Assembly (NCBI RefSeq): GCF_029784135.1
Contig: NC_073746.1
Coordinates: 260,749,598-260,813,597 of the forward strand
Direction of reading: 5' to 3'
Origin: Toxorhynchites rutilus septentrionalis
Lineage: Eukaryota; Arthropoda; Insecta; Diptera; Culicidae
DNA length: 64,000 nucleotides
Shown here in pieces: positions 51,049 to 61,674 of the stretch. Numbering within the stretch: position 1 is the first letter of the stretch; every line of letters begins with the position of its first letter. The position numbers were made by a program, and so were the translations under genes. The notes beneath the pieces were generated by a model, which was given only the letters and a program-made list of their open reading frames with translations, ran no database searches and was not told where the DNA came from.

Positions 51049-51601
51049 TTCGGACAACAAGGACACTTCCTCGAGCAAGGTAAGAGAGACAATTATTTGA
51101 TTTGATGACGATGAGTCGCTTTTAAAGCATCGCGCTGTAGTGTGACGTTTTCAATTATTAATTCCACACACTCCATTATATGCTACCGCTGCGGTCGTGA
51201 TTACGGAAATAATTATTTAGCCGATTAATTTAGAGTAACCACCATTTACTTCCACCTGAAATACTGTGACAGATTTGGAATAGTGTAAAATCTATTAAAT
51301 ATGAGGTGGATAAGTTAAAATTCCAATTTGTAGTGATTAAAACAGGTCTTCCCGTTCTCAATTATCACTTTATCTTTTATCTTTAGTTTTTTAATGTTTT
51401 ATTGAATTATCGAAAAATAAATTTTTGATAGACGAAAATAGGGTAATAAAATCAAATAATTTCTACGATAATTTCCTTTTTTCAAGATAAATACGAGTCG
51501 AGGCTAACAAATTTTGAGGATACAAATCCACATACTTAAAACTCGCATTGGGCCATATCTTGATAGCAACTTCAATTTCGATTCTAAATTGTAAAAAATT
51601 A
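51049..51601. other. Intergenic region upstream of the odorant receptor
   Basis: 553 bp between the receptor start and the end of DM4/12 gene 3. It must hold the receptor promoter, but I see no clear TATA or other motif. AT-rich. Confidence 0.5.
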
Positions 51602-52313
51602 TCACGTAACCAAAACAGTTGAAAGCTCATCCAGTAGACCGTATCCTGCGAGACATTCCTTGTAGAGTCTGCCACAATCAACACCATTTGCTCCGTACCT
51701 CGAAGCCAGCTTATATTCCAAATCCACTCTATCTGCTTCGGAAGGTCTAAATGAAAAAAAAAAACGTTAGAACATAATCTCAACCACCTATTTAATATGA
51801 AGTTATAGATGATACTCACGTGAAAATCACATCAAGAATCTCTCCGACCAATCCGTTATGCTTCAGCGGTGTGTCTGCCACCTCACATATCGTCCGCAAG
51901 AGACAACCCCTGCCATTATTGTTCCACGAATCGACCATTTTCTCTAGTATTCTGTACAGCTGGACTCTGCTATTGTCGACGAAACTTCCCTCGTCAAGAC
52001 GCGCCTTGAAGTAGCTCTCCGGTAGGGGCCAAATAATTCTGCCCGGAATGGCATAATTAGCCTGAAGGTTATGCGCCCAACTTAAGCTGCGTTTCGTTTT
52101 GTGCTGGAATTTTACAGGAAGCGCCGCTGTAAATAATACTTTCGCCACACCACCATTCGGGATGAAAGGAACGAAGCGTTTCTGGACCCAGTGAACAGCT
52201 TGAGCCGGTTCAGTGTAATTCAAATTGCAATCACGAGCGTTGAAAACGCAACCGGCAACAGCGATGAACGCAACAGCACTCCATCCAACACACCGAACCC
52301 TAGTGCAACTCAT
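51602..52313 (-). CDS. DM4/12-family secreted protein, gene 3 (two exons, 212 aa)
   Basis: Exon 1 is 52313-51820 and exon 2 is 51746-51602. The 73-bp intron runs GTGAGT to CATTTAG with a pyrimidine-rich 3' end. An earlier ATG is in frame at 52340, but I chose 52313 because it aligns with the start of gene 2 (MSCTRVRCVGWS against MNSISVRRVGWS). Signal peptide VGWSAVAFIAVAGCVFNA; dibasic site WVQKRFVPF; KTKRSLSW; domain core LQANYAIPGRIIWPLPESYF, CLLRTICEVADTPLKHNG, GEILDVIFT. Exon 2 has YKLASRYGANGVDCGRLYKE and ends LSTVLVT. Same family, layout and strand as genes 1 and 2. Function unknown; secretion and disulfide bonding are inferred. Confidence 0.9.
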
Positions 52314-52356
52314 TACGATTAGCCACAGACTGCTCAGCAACTTCTAGATCACTCTC

Positions 52357-52384
52357 GTTCCATGCTCGTAACTTTTAACACCTT
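52357..52384 (-). promoter_or_regulatory. Upstream block shared by DM4/12 genes 2 and 3
   Basis: The minus strand reads GGTGTTAAAAGTTACGAGCA, followed by TGGAAC. It lies 44 bp upstream of the gene 3 ATG and matches 41221-41249 with few changes. Confidence 0.45.
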
Positions 52385-52587
52385 TCGAAACGGTATAACC
52401 TTTTGGATGCTGGGACCGGAAATGTGGATGTTGCTCTTCAATGCTGATTTACAGATACTTGTCGGAAATTCCATTATTTTATTTTGTTCCAAATTAAAGT
52501 TTATGATATTATGAGATTTGTAGTTTAATTTTATTTTATTTCCTTATTCACTGAAATACGCGTAGGAAGTATTTTCCCACAGTTTAA

Positions 52588-53505
52588 GGGGGTATTATAG
52601 TGTAGAAACACGAATTTTGGACGTTTTTTCGAACTCCGTAAAAATAAAACAATGAACATTTTTAGTATAAATCATATCATTATTTGTTTATCTATCTTTT
52701 AGCAATGAAACAAAAATTGAACGGGAAAAAATATTCATAATTAGAATAGTTACAAGCTGATGAAGTGAGGGGATCCTGAAAAAAAATTGTGTCATGGCGT
52801 ACACGATTCCAGCCCTTCTGATTATCTGAAATAAAAAAATCGATCAGATTCAGAATCTGTAAAGATGCCGCTATCGTATGAACCTCGGACAAGTCAAAAC
52901 CATGTTTTTTGACAAAATGGCGCCCGTTTGAAGGAAAAAAGGAGCTTAAAACGTTTTTTCTTAGGTTTCTCGATTTTTTGAATGAGGAGGCGATCTGGCG
53001 TAGTGGTAACATCCATACCTCTCACGCAGAGATCACGAGTTCAATTCTCACTCCCGACATTCTTCCAGAAATGGAAGTAAAAGTGACGAACCAGCCGAAA
53101 TGTGTTGAAAGTCACTATAAAAAGAGAAAAAAAAAAAGATTTTTTGAAAATAGTAAAATTGAAAAATTATCATTTTTTAATGGTTCATGCGATAGAGAGA
53201 TACATGCAGATTGTATTCATATAAATTCGACATGAATCGGTTCAGTAGAACTTGAGATATAGTGTACGCAAGTTTGAAAAAAACTAGTTTCGAGAAAAAC
53301 GCGTTTGAAGTTCATTATTATAGCCGTACTAGATTAGATACCACATCACTAAAATATAGCCATTTTAGTGATGTGGTATCTACCCGGTAAATAAAGAGAT
53401 TTTCTAAAAGTCTTTTGTAGGGTATATTCTTGAATGTCTAAGCTTCAGAAATATAAAGAAAACAAATTTTGTTTTTTTTTCAAATTTCTAGACTAGGATA
53501 CTGCC
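52588..53505. mobile_element. TTAA-flanked element with inverted ends, 918 bp, no transposase
   Basis: The left end is GGGGGTATTATAGTGTAG and the inverted right end GGCAGTATCCTAGTCTAG, with TTAA at 52584-52587 and 53506-53509. TTAA duplications are typical of piggyBac-like transposases, which may have moved it; its termini do not otherwise look like classic piggyBac. Contains a palindrome around 53331-53382 (TAGATACCACATCACTAAAA and its mirror) and a nested SINE (52983-53137). A partial inverted relative is at 44735-45110. Confidence 0.8.
52983..53137 (+). mobile_element. tRNA-derived SINE nested in the TTAA element
   Basis: The 155-bp insertion has an A box (TCTGGCGTAGTGG), a B box (GAGTTCAATTCTC), a body ending GTTGAAAGTCACTATAA and an A-rich tail. 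A perfect 11-bp duplication GATTTTTTGAA flanks it (52972-52982 and 53138-53148). A different SINE family from the Feilai-like copy at 25.1 kb; the same family as the deleted copy at 1921-1976. Confidence 0.9.
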
Positions 53506-53509
53506 TTAA

Positions 53510-54586
53510 ATTGTTTCCGTGCACAAAGCAACGGTAGTTTATTGAGGGAGTTCCAAACAGGATTCTGTAGTTACAGACTATAGAAATAAAATCAATTTGT
53601 AGTTTTGGTGGTCCTGGTGATTACACCACACATTTAATAAATAATCTATTACATTGAATGAAATGATCAAATAGTTATGTTATTTGCGGAAAAAGTTAGA
53701 ATCGCAGAATATTGATGCTGAATATTAAAACTATGGGGTACATTGAAAATCGTGAAGATCATCTGAAAATATAAATATCCAAGATGCGCAGAAGCAGGGT
53801 TTCAACTACAACTCATCACCAGCAGTTCTGTCATAGCATCGAGCAAAGTTTGTTGGATTTTCTAGTCAATGAATCGACAAATACACCTATAATACGGATT
53901 TTGAAAATTAATGACAGGAATCATTTCACATCGTGGTTCTTGCTCTTTTGTTTTGGTTAGAACTGTCACATTTTCTTATCATGAATTTACATGCATAGTT
54001 TTCATATAAACAAATATAAAAATATTTGTGTTTGCACCTAGTCGTTTTTGTGATATTTACGATATCCTTCATGACCTTATCACCCTGTTTCGCGGAAAAT
54101 CGGAGCTCTACTATAATAAATGTTGGTGTTGGTGGAATTTATCTCAGAAATTGTCCATACCTCAAGCACATTGCCATCTTAGTACCTTCTATTATCTATA
54201 ATGCAACATCTACATTATTTCACAGTTCATTCACTCCAGACAAGTAAATTGCAAACAAAACGGATGTCTTTCACTTCATAAATTGTAATTTCATAAATAA
54301 ATAAAACACTTTATAAATTGTAAGTCATTACCATTCGAGTGAACGAACCTTTTCTATATCCAAATCAATCGGCACTCTTAAGCAACATATGACACCCCAA
54401 ACCTCGAAGTGAATGACTTAGCTTAATACGCGGGCAGTAATTGAACTTGCCATTTACGCTTAGCATACATATTTCTAACCCATAGGCACAACCCACGGCG
54501 TAACTACCTTCATCTCTTTCACTCTCTCTTATTTCATTAGAATAAGGATCGATCGAATTTGATCGTTCGACTAAGCTGGAATTTTG
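53510..54586. other. No supported gene
   Basis: A plus frame at 54026-54247 has a hydrophobic, signal-like start (HLVVFVIFTISFMTLSPCFA) but no in-frame ATG before it and no recognised family. Nothing else. Confidence 0.45.
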
Positions 54587-54596
54587 TATAAAAAGG
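54587..54596 (+). promoter_or_regulatory. TATA box candidate
   Basis: TATAAAAAGG, 73 bp upstream of the ATG at 54669. Spacing would allow transcription to start near 54617 with a leader of about 50 bases. Confidence 0.4.
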
Positions 54597-54668
54597 AACA
54601 TCGGAAATACACGACGACAGAGTTTGGAATTTACCATTCGTACGCGATACATTAATCCGAAACGAACC

Positions 54669-54983
54669 ATGCAACATCGCGTCAACATTCTATATATTTT
54701 TACTGTTATTCAAGTGCATATTGTAAGATCGCTTTGAAACAGAGTGATATATACGAACTATCAAATGCACAGATTGATCAATAAATGCTTCCATTATATT
54801 TGTAAGTGTTTGGTTATCATGTTTTCCGTTCATCCATTTATAGAGTGAATGCAGGACAACGATGACAGATGTCAAAACAATTTCAGTATCAGTAACCTCG
54901 CTGACAATCTCTTCATACTGACGTTTATTACCATAAATTACTCGGAACTGATCGACAAAGGTCAACTTCCGTGCAAACCGTAA
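54669..54983 (+). CDS. Candidate small secreted peptide (two exons, about 60 aa), speculative
   Basis: ATG at 54669 begins a hydrophobic signal-like stretch (MQHRVNILYIFTVIQVHI) ending exactly at a GTAAGA donor (54723). An acceptor GCAG at 54851-54854 after a short pyrimidine tract would join it in frame to 42 codons, DNDDRCQNNFSISNLADN and onward to LPCKP, then a stop at 54981. Exons would be 54669-54722 and 54855-54983. The TATA box upstream supports transcription. No family is recognised, a different acceptor (54843) gives another short end, and a 92-codon minus frame covers the same DNA. Treat as a hypothesis. Confidence 0.25.
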
Positions 54984-55751
54984 TCGTTATGCTACAAGAA
55001 ACTATGACGTATTCATTTGATCTATACCTGTCCGCCATATATCCAACTTTGATCTGAACTCACCGATAAACATGCGACGGGATCTAAATGGTTATACGGA
55101 AGCTTTCTTGGTAGAGTATACCGGCTGTTGTTCACTAATTTAATCAATTATAATATTTGGGGGGGCTAATAACTCGAGTAAACATTTCGTGGCCCCATTG
55201 TACTGCATCAACACACGATTCATTTTCTCCCAAAGCTAGAGTGTATCTAAAAATTGACCGCACAGCAACTGCAAAATCATGTATTCTGACATTTTGGAAC
55301 GTAATTTGGTTGTTGTGTAAAGAAAAGGTACTCAAGTTATAGCTGTTTTACAACACAAAACAAACGATCTTTCCTTCCTGACCAATTACTAAATTTGAGT
55401 ACCGTAGAAAAATATTTATGTGGGACCATTGAAAATCCGGGAGCGTAATATTCCGAACAGACCTTTTTCGTGGAAAACGGAAAAATCACCATCAAACCAT
55501 GAATGTTATGATTATCTCATTCACAGAGTTTCATTATCATGTAGATAACTTTTCGTTGACAGCGGGTACGTCTAAGAATAAAATCCTTCAAAAAATATAT
55601 CGTCTTTTGTTACGTATTTATTTGGCTTACGTATCCCGTTTTCATTCCTGAACTTTTTGATTAACCTGAGTATACTGCCAGGTTGGTCAATACGACAAAA
55701 CCACTTTAAAGCCATCTTGAAACTCCATTGTGTTTTACTTTTAAACAAAAG
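54984..55751. other. No supported gene
   Basis: GGCTTACGTATCCCGTTTT at 55624 is shared with 38090 (repeat end). No coding family recognised. Confidence 0.45.
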
Positions 55752-55759
55752 TACTAGTA

Positions 55760-56654
55760 AGGGAAATGGGGGGAATTTTGACCCCCTAAATGAATCACTT
55801 AATAATTCCAAGTCAATACGGTCTAGATAAAAAATGTCACATTGTATACTGAGCTACACTTGTTTTTTTTTCTCAATCAATAATGTTTAATCATTATATC
55901 AAGCTTAAAATTACCAAATATAAAAAAAAGAGATGATTTTCGGACATTAGAATTTGATGCGGGGTGATTTGGACCGTCTGTGGGGTGATTTGGTCCAGTG
56001 TGTGTTTCATCGCAAAAAAAACACACTTATGTTTATGTAAAGTATTTTGGGATAATGTTACAATCAATAACAGTGTTCTGGGATCGATACCAGGTGTCTT
56101 GGTCAGATGCCAGACCAGAAAAATTGGATTGAGACCATCTCGAATTCTGCATAGATCTTTTCACTGTTGTTCGAGCATTTTCAAACACTTTCGATGCTTG
56201 GTCAAAAAAATCTGTTCTTCATGGCCTGCGTTGCTCTTTCAAGCTCCTCCGTTTTCTAACGTTGCCTGTCCATCCTCTTTTTGTAATTCAGCGGCATCTG
56301 GAATTAATTAGACCAAAGAAAAGCCTAAAACCTGTAGGGCCAATTCACCCCACAGAAACGTGTCCATTTCACCCCACACAACATTCAAAAATTTTAATGC
56401 AATTAATTTCATTTATTGTTATCAAACTTACAGTTTCGCTGCGTCAAATTGTTCCTCTTCTGTAGGCGAACAGAACATTACTGCACAATACACGAATGGT
56501 TTTTTTTAATCAGCGGAAAAAACCTTAAAACCACGATCGGAAAATACGGTTCAATAATAAAAGGAGATGACATTATAAAAAATCCAAGTTGAGTCTTCTG
56601 AGATAAGAGGGTGGTCCAAATCACCCCGTATGTCTAACTCTCCCTGTGTTACCC
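55760..56654. mobile_element. Candidate transposon, 895 bp, flanked by TACTAGTA
   Basis: Identical 8-bp flanks TACTAGTA lie at 55752-55759 and 56655-56662. Inside, GGGGTGATTTGGACC (55961) and GGGGTGATTTGGTCC (55982) are mirrored by GGTCCAAATCACCCC (56614). More CAATTCACCCCAC and ATTTCACCCCAC repeats occur near 56.35 kb. The extreme ends match only weakly (AGGGAAATGGGG against GGGTAACACAGGG). No transposase recognised. Because the flank is a palindrome containing TA, the true duplication might be only TA. Confidence 0.55.
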
Positions 56655-56662
56655 TACTAGTA

Positions 56663-57001
56663 GCAACCACGTTTACCAATTATTGAGAGAATGTAGAATT
56701 TCAAACACTTGTGTTTAACCTCTCTCTTTCATGCTTCCGATATAAGCTTTCTTTCGTGTTGTTTTCATAGACCACTTCTCTATTCAACTTAGTGATCAAA
56801 CGACCGCACCTTGTACCATAGATCCGTTCAGAAATAAAAATCAACAATCATTATGTGTTAAATTCATAATAGATCTGATATGTCCCCAATTACGATCTAA
56901 TATGATTTAGTGTCGAATGATATTCCACAGCTTGTAATACGATTTTTCCCAGTACTACAATGATTTAAATTATACGTTTGTGTTCATCTGCCTAATATGC
57001 A
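56663..57001. other. No gene seen
   Basis: AT-rich spacer. Confidence 0.5.
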
Positions 57002-57003
57002 TA

Positions 57004-57260
57004 TGAGGGGCTTAGAATGCAAGGGGTGTAAGTGACTTGATCCATTTCTCTTTATCGACTTTCTCTTTTGATCATAACTTAACTGCAAACACATTCCCAG
57101 CTTATTTGACAATGTGGACGATAGGACAAAACCTCAATTATCGGTTTCTATAGCAAAATCAAATTGGAACGTTTTTGTGCGCTGAGTTATTCACGAAAGA
57201 AAAAATGTATAAAGAGAAATTGATCAAATCACTTACACCCCTTGCATTCTAAGCCCCTCA
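57004..57260. mobile_element. MITE with about 40-bp inverted ends, 257 bp, TA duplication
   Basis: Left end TGAGGGGCTTAGAATGCAAG, then GGGTGTAAGTGA, is mirrored perfectly at the right end (TCACTTACACCCCTTGCATT and on to CCCCTCA). TA lies at 57002-57003 and 57261-57262. Confidence 0.9.
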
Positions 57261-57265
57261 TATTA

Positions 57266-57822
57266 GAGTGCCAATGGATGTATGGGAAAAAAGTGACCTT
57301 CGAATTTTCAAAGGGAACTTGATTAAAAATGTTGATTCCCCCGAAAAACCTCCCCAATGCAAAAAATCAGCTCAATCGGACTTCATTTACTAGTGCCGCA
57401 GACGTTAAAATTTGAGTGTTTTGAAAACCGCAAAATCACCCAGGGGGGAGTAAAGGAAATCAAACCAAACGTCTTAGAATTGCATGATTTACTGTTATCT
57501 CGAAAAAAAAATTTCGTCAAAAATCGACTTTTCAGACAAAAAAACGACCAAGTGTCAAAAAGTAATTTTTTTCAAGATGACGGTAGATCTCGACGTTTCA
57601 TCCAATTTGAAGACATTTGGCATAAAAAAAAATTCGAAAATCCCGATTTCCTTTTTTCCCCCTTGGGTGATTTTTCGGTTTTCAAAAAAACTCAAGCTTT
57701 GCGACACTAGTAAATGAAGTCCGATTGAGCTGATATTTTGCATACGGTAGTTTTTCGTGAGAATCAACACTTTTAATCAAGTTCCCTTTGAAAATACGAG
57801 ATGGCCATTTTCATTGGCACTC
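57266..57822. mobile_element. Foldback MITE, 557 bp, TA duplication
   Basis: Arms of about 200 bp: GAGTGCCAATG at the left, CATTGGCACTC at the right, with AAAGGGAACTTGATTAAAA and CAATCGGACTTCATTTACTA mirrored inside. TA lies at 57264-57265 and 57823-57824. It abuts the previous MITE with one base between the two TA pairs. Related to 48997-49225. Confidence 0.88.
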
Positions 57823-57824
57823 TA

Positions 57825-59094
57825 CTGTACACATACACATATTTTTGGAACAAGAAGTTGTTTTATTTTTGTTTATGGGTTATTGTTGGTTTTCGGAGTC
57901 TGATATTTTTTTATGTACAAATGTATGAACTTGTTATGTAAGTATTTTAGATTTAAATGAAATAAAAAGATAAAATTTATTTTGAATGACTAACCATGTT
58001 ACGTTTTTTATATATTTGGAACCATTCCGATTGAATTTGTATGAATTTGTATTAGAATAATTCATTCCTTATAGGCTTTTCGCTTTGTGGCAAAGTTTCG
58101 TGGAACGAATCTAGGCCGTAAAGCGAGGTATGGGTGTACAAAATTTTCTTCAGACCTAATTTTTGTATGAGATTTTCAATGATTCAATTATATACAATCT
58201 GGATTTTTTTTTATATTCCAAATATGACTTATTTAAAGAAAAAATGTAAACTCTCAACGCAGTGAACTTTAAGTGGCTATTACATGTATAGTGGGATAAA
58301 AATAGGTGAACTTTAAGTGGCTATTACATGTACAGTGGTATAAAAATCGTCATTTTTGAAGATTTTGCTTGAATTTTCACCAGGAATTGTTTGTATTGAT
58401 ATTGCAGCCAAGCTAAGAAGTATAGAAGTTGGGTGTCATAGAACAAATTGTAGAGCGATTAGAGAAATTCAATTTAATTGATAGAAACAATCAAGTTTAA
58501 TATAAATATTCAGGATAAAATTAATAATAACACTTTAAAAACTATTTACTTTTAAGTTTATTACTTCCAAAATGTTATTAAAATCCCCTAATTTCGATTT
58601 TTCACTATTATATCCACTACTATCCCTTGACTCGATTATATACAGTGGAAATAACTGTATATAATCGAGTCCGCCCTGTATCTGAAATACATATTTTTTT
58701 AATTTTTCATATAAAATAGAAGTCATCTAGAAAATTTAACAAATCAGTCCAAGATGTCCAACAATTTTTGGCAAACCTTGTGGAACATCTAATTTTCATG
58801 AATTTTCGAAACTTTTTTTGCATGTTAACAATTTTTGTATGTTAACAGTCATTTTTAGCCACAAATCATGAATCCTGATGTAAATCAAAACAAAAAAGCT
58901 CTTTATCAATCTCCTTCTAAATGCAGCCATTCCCAATTCCAAAACACATTTCTAATTTATTGTCTTTTTATGGTGAATAGGCTCTTTTAATATGTTTGTC
59001 GTGTTACACCGTTATGTTCATGAAATTTTGTGAATTTGCTTATAATTTTCAACAACTTTTCCAATCACAATATTATGGTAAAAAAATATATTTT
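57825..59094. other. No gene; tandem duplication and a perfect hairpin
   Basis: A 43-base unit (GTGAACTTTAAGTGGCTATT...) is repeated at 58262 and 58306 with a 44-bp period. A perfect 18-bp inverted repeat GACTCGATTATATACAGT lies at 58629-58646 and 58654-58671 with a 7-base loop. No coding signal. Confidence 0.6.
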
Positions 59095-59559
59095 TTTTTA
59101 TCCAAAATATATATTTTATTAAGCGTCAGCCTAACGGGGCCGGGAGTTCAATATTTTGACAATGTTTGCTTAGACTATGTTAGTAATATGTAACCGATTG
59201 CTCGCGGTTGACTCGAGGTTAGTATTACAAGTGTTCTCATAATTGGTATGTCGCAGTCTTCGATGCTCTGTACGTGTGCCCGACACGGGATACTTCTTAT
59301 TGGGATGCAGCTGACCATTAATCAGCAACGCCCCCCTAGTCTGTACCCCATATCTAGCGTGGTGCGTTTTTCTCGACTCGAGGAATCCAGGATAGAATGG
59401 TCACTAGCCGGCGCAATCATCAGCTCGTGTAGAGTTGTCATGAGCGGTACAACCTTTGGCTCTTGTTGAATAATCAGTGGACTGCACAACCTTCGGCCCG
59501 TGCATCTGTAAAGAGTAAAGAGAGGGATATGAAACGGGGACACAACGAAGGAAACATCA

Positions 59560-61674
59560 TTAAACGTTGACATCGGCGTTTCTGAGGAACAGGTATAGAT
59601 GAAGCAGAAGATCAGGATCCCGGTTACCTAAGATATCCCGGACGGGGATATCCGATTGTCTGCATGGTGCTCTCAGTGCTCTAGAGAGCTGAGAGCGAGC
59701 AGCATGGAACCGGATACACGACCAGACAACATGCTCGATGTCGTGGTAGCCATCGCCACAATCACAAAGATTGTTTGCTGCGAGCCCAATGCGATAGAGA
59801 TGCGCGTTTAGGTTGTAGTAATTGGACATAAGCCGAGATATCACGCGAATGAAATCAGGACCTACATTCAATCCCTTGAACCATGCACTCGTCGAGACCT
59901 TAGGGATAATCGTGTGTAACCAACGACCGAACTCATCACCACTCCACATGCGCTGCCAACTTACGAGCGTATACTGACGAGGAATGTGGTAAAATTCATT
60001 ATAAGCAATTTGCCTTTCAAAAAGTGTGCCTTCTAAAGCGCTCACCTTAGCTAGCGAGTCCGCTTTCTCATTTCCCGGAATCGAGCAATGAGAGGGAACC
60101 CATGCAAAGGTAATCTTGAATAATTTTTCGACCAAAACACTCAATAGTTGTCTTATTCTTGTTAGGAAATGAGATGAGCGTTTATCAACTTTCATTGAGC
60201 GGATTGCCTCTATTGAGCTGAGACTGTCTGAAAAAATAAAATAATGGTCGATGGGCAATGTTTCAATGATCCCTAATGCGTAATATATCGCACCCAGTTC
60301 AGTGACATACACGGAACAAGGATCTTTGAGTTTGAAAGAGGCACTGGAATTTTCATTGAAGATGCCGAAGCCTGTGGACCCGTTTATGAATGAACCGTCA
60401 GTAAAGAACATTTTATCAGATCTAACTTTCCCATATTCTGCCGAAAATATCGGCGGAATAGAATCGGAGCGTAGGTGATCTGGTATTCCATGGATTTTTT
60501 GTCGCATGGACAGATCAAAAATGACAGAGGAATTGCAGAAGTATGGGAAGCAAACTTGGTAGGAGATGCCTGGTGAAGGGTGCACGTCGTGGGTAAGGTA
60601 CTCATGGTATAAAGACATAAAACTTGACTGAGGAGTCAGTTGGAGTAGATTTTCGAAGTTATCAATCACCAATGGATTCATGATCTTGCAACGGATGAGA
60701 AATCTGTAGGATAATTCTGTGAACCGAAGAGTAAGTGGGGTTACTCCTGCCAAGACTTCGAGACTCATCGTATGTGTCGAATGCAAACACCCCATGGCTA
60801 TACGCAAGCAACGATATTGTATTCTCTCCAGCTTGAGAATATGAATCCTGGCAGCTGATCGGAAGCAAAAACTGCCATATTCTAACACTGATAATATCGT
60901 TGTTTTGTACAACTGAATGAGGTCTCCTGGATGGGCACCCCACCATGTTCCGGTTATTGTTTGGAGAAAATTGATTCTTTGCTGGCATTTCTGTTTCAAA
61001 TACGCCATGTGTCTCCCCCAGGTACACTTAGAATCAAAATATACACCTAGGTATTTGAAAAACATAGAATGTTGGATCGTTTTGCCGGATAGGTGAAGCT
61101 GGAATTGGGCGGGTTCGTGCTTTCTAGAAAAAACGACCATTTCAGTTTTCTCCGTAGAGAATTCGATACCCAGCTTGAGGGCCCACGTGAACAGATTGTT
61201 CAGGGTATCTTGCAACGACTTTTGCAGAACGACGGGATTAGTACCCGTGATGGAAATAACTCCATCGTCTGCCAGTTGTCTCAGCGTGCAGTCTCTAGTT
61301 AGACAATCATCTATATCATTGACGTAAAAACTGTACAAGAGGGGGCTTAGGCAGGAGCCTTGTGGTAGGCCCATAAAACTGTAACGAGAAGATTTCGAGC
61401 TGCCATGAGAGAAAATCATGTGCTTTTCTGACAGTAAATTGTACAGGAAATTGTTAAGAATTGGTGAAAGTCCACGATTATGAAGCTTCTCTGAGAGAAT
61501 TTCCATGGAAACTGAATCAAATGCCCCTTTGATATCGAGAAAAACGGAAGCCATTTGTTCTTTGCGAGCAAATGCGATTTGGATTTCAGAAGATAGCAGC
61601 GCGAGACAATCATTTGTCCCTCTACTTCGGCGGAAGCCAAACTGCGTATTTGACAGCAAAGTAGAATCATTTTC
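59560..61674 (-). pseudogene. I-clade LINE: reverse transcriptase and RNase H, long open frame
   Basis: About 700 codons are open with no stop. RT: LLSNTQFGFRRSRGTNDCL, SVFLDIKGAFDSVSMEIL (first Asp, about 61.53 kb), MGLPQGSCLSPLLYSFYVND (about 61.35 kb), and LRQLADDGVISI (the YADD box, here LADD, about 61.28 kb). Then FKYLGVYFDSKCTW and the thumb LKLERIQYRCLRIAMGC. RNase H: KMFFTDGSFINGSTGFGIF (about 60.39 kb), VTELGAIYYALG, FIFSDSLSSIEAI and FAWVPSHCSIPGNEKADSLA (about 60.08 kb). C-terminus: LCDCGDGYHDIEHVVWSC; stop at 59560-59562. The frame does not start with ATG: it is joined by a frameshift and small deletion near 61675 to the upstream half, so the whole ORF2 is broken although this half is well kept. 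Confidence 0.92.

Noticed and set aside
49990..51078. Odorant receptor start at 51078 and end at 49990
   Set aside because: The first codon there is TTG, not ATG, and the last five codons are intron; the spliced model has a proper C-terminus.
51816..52340. Start of DM4/12 gene 3 at 52340
   Set aside because: The ATG nine codons later aligns with the start of gene 2.
54026..54247. Secreted protein with a hydrophobic start
   Set aside because: No ATG precedes the hydrophobic stretch in frame and no splice model rescues one.
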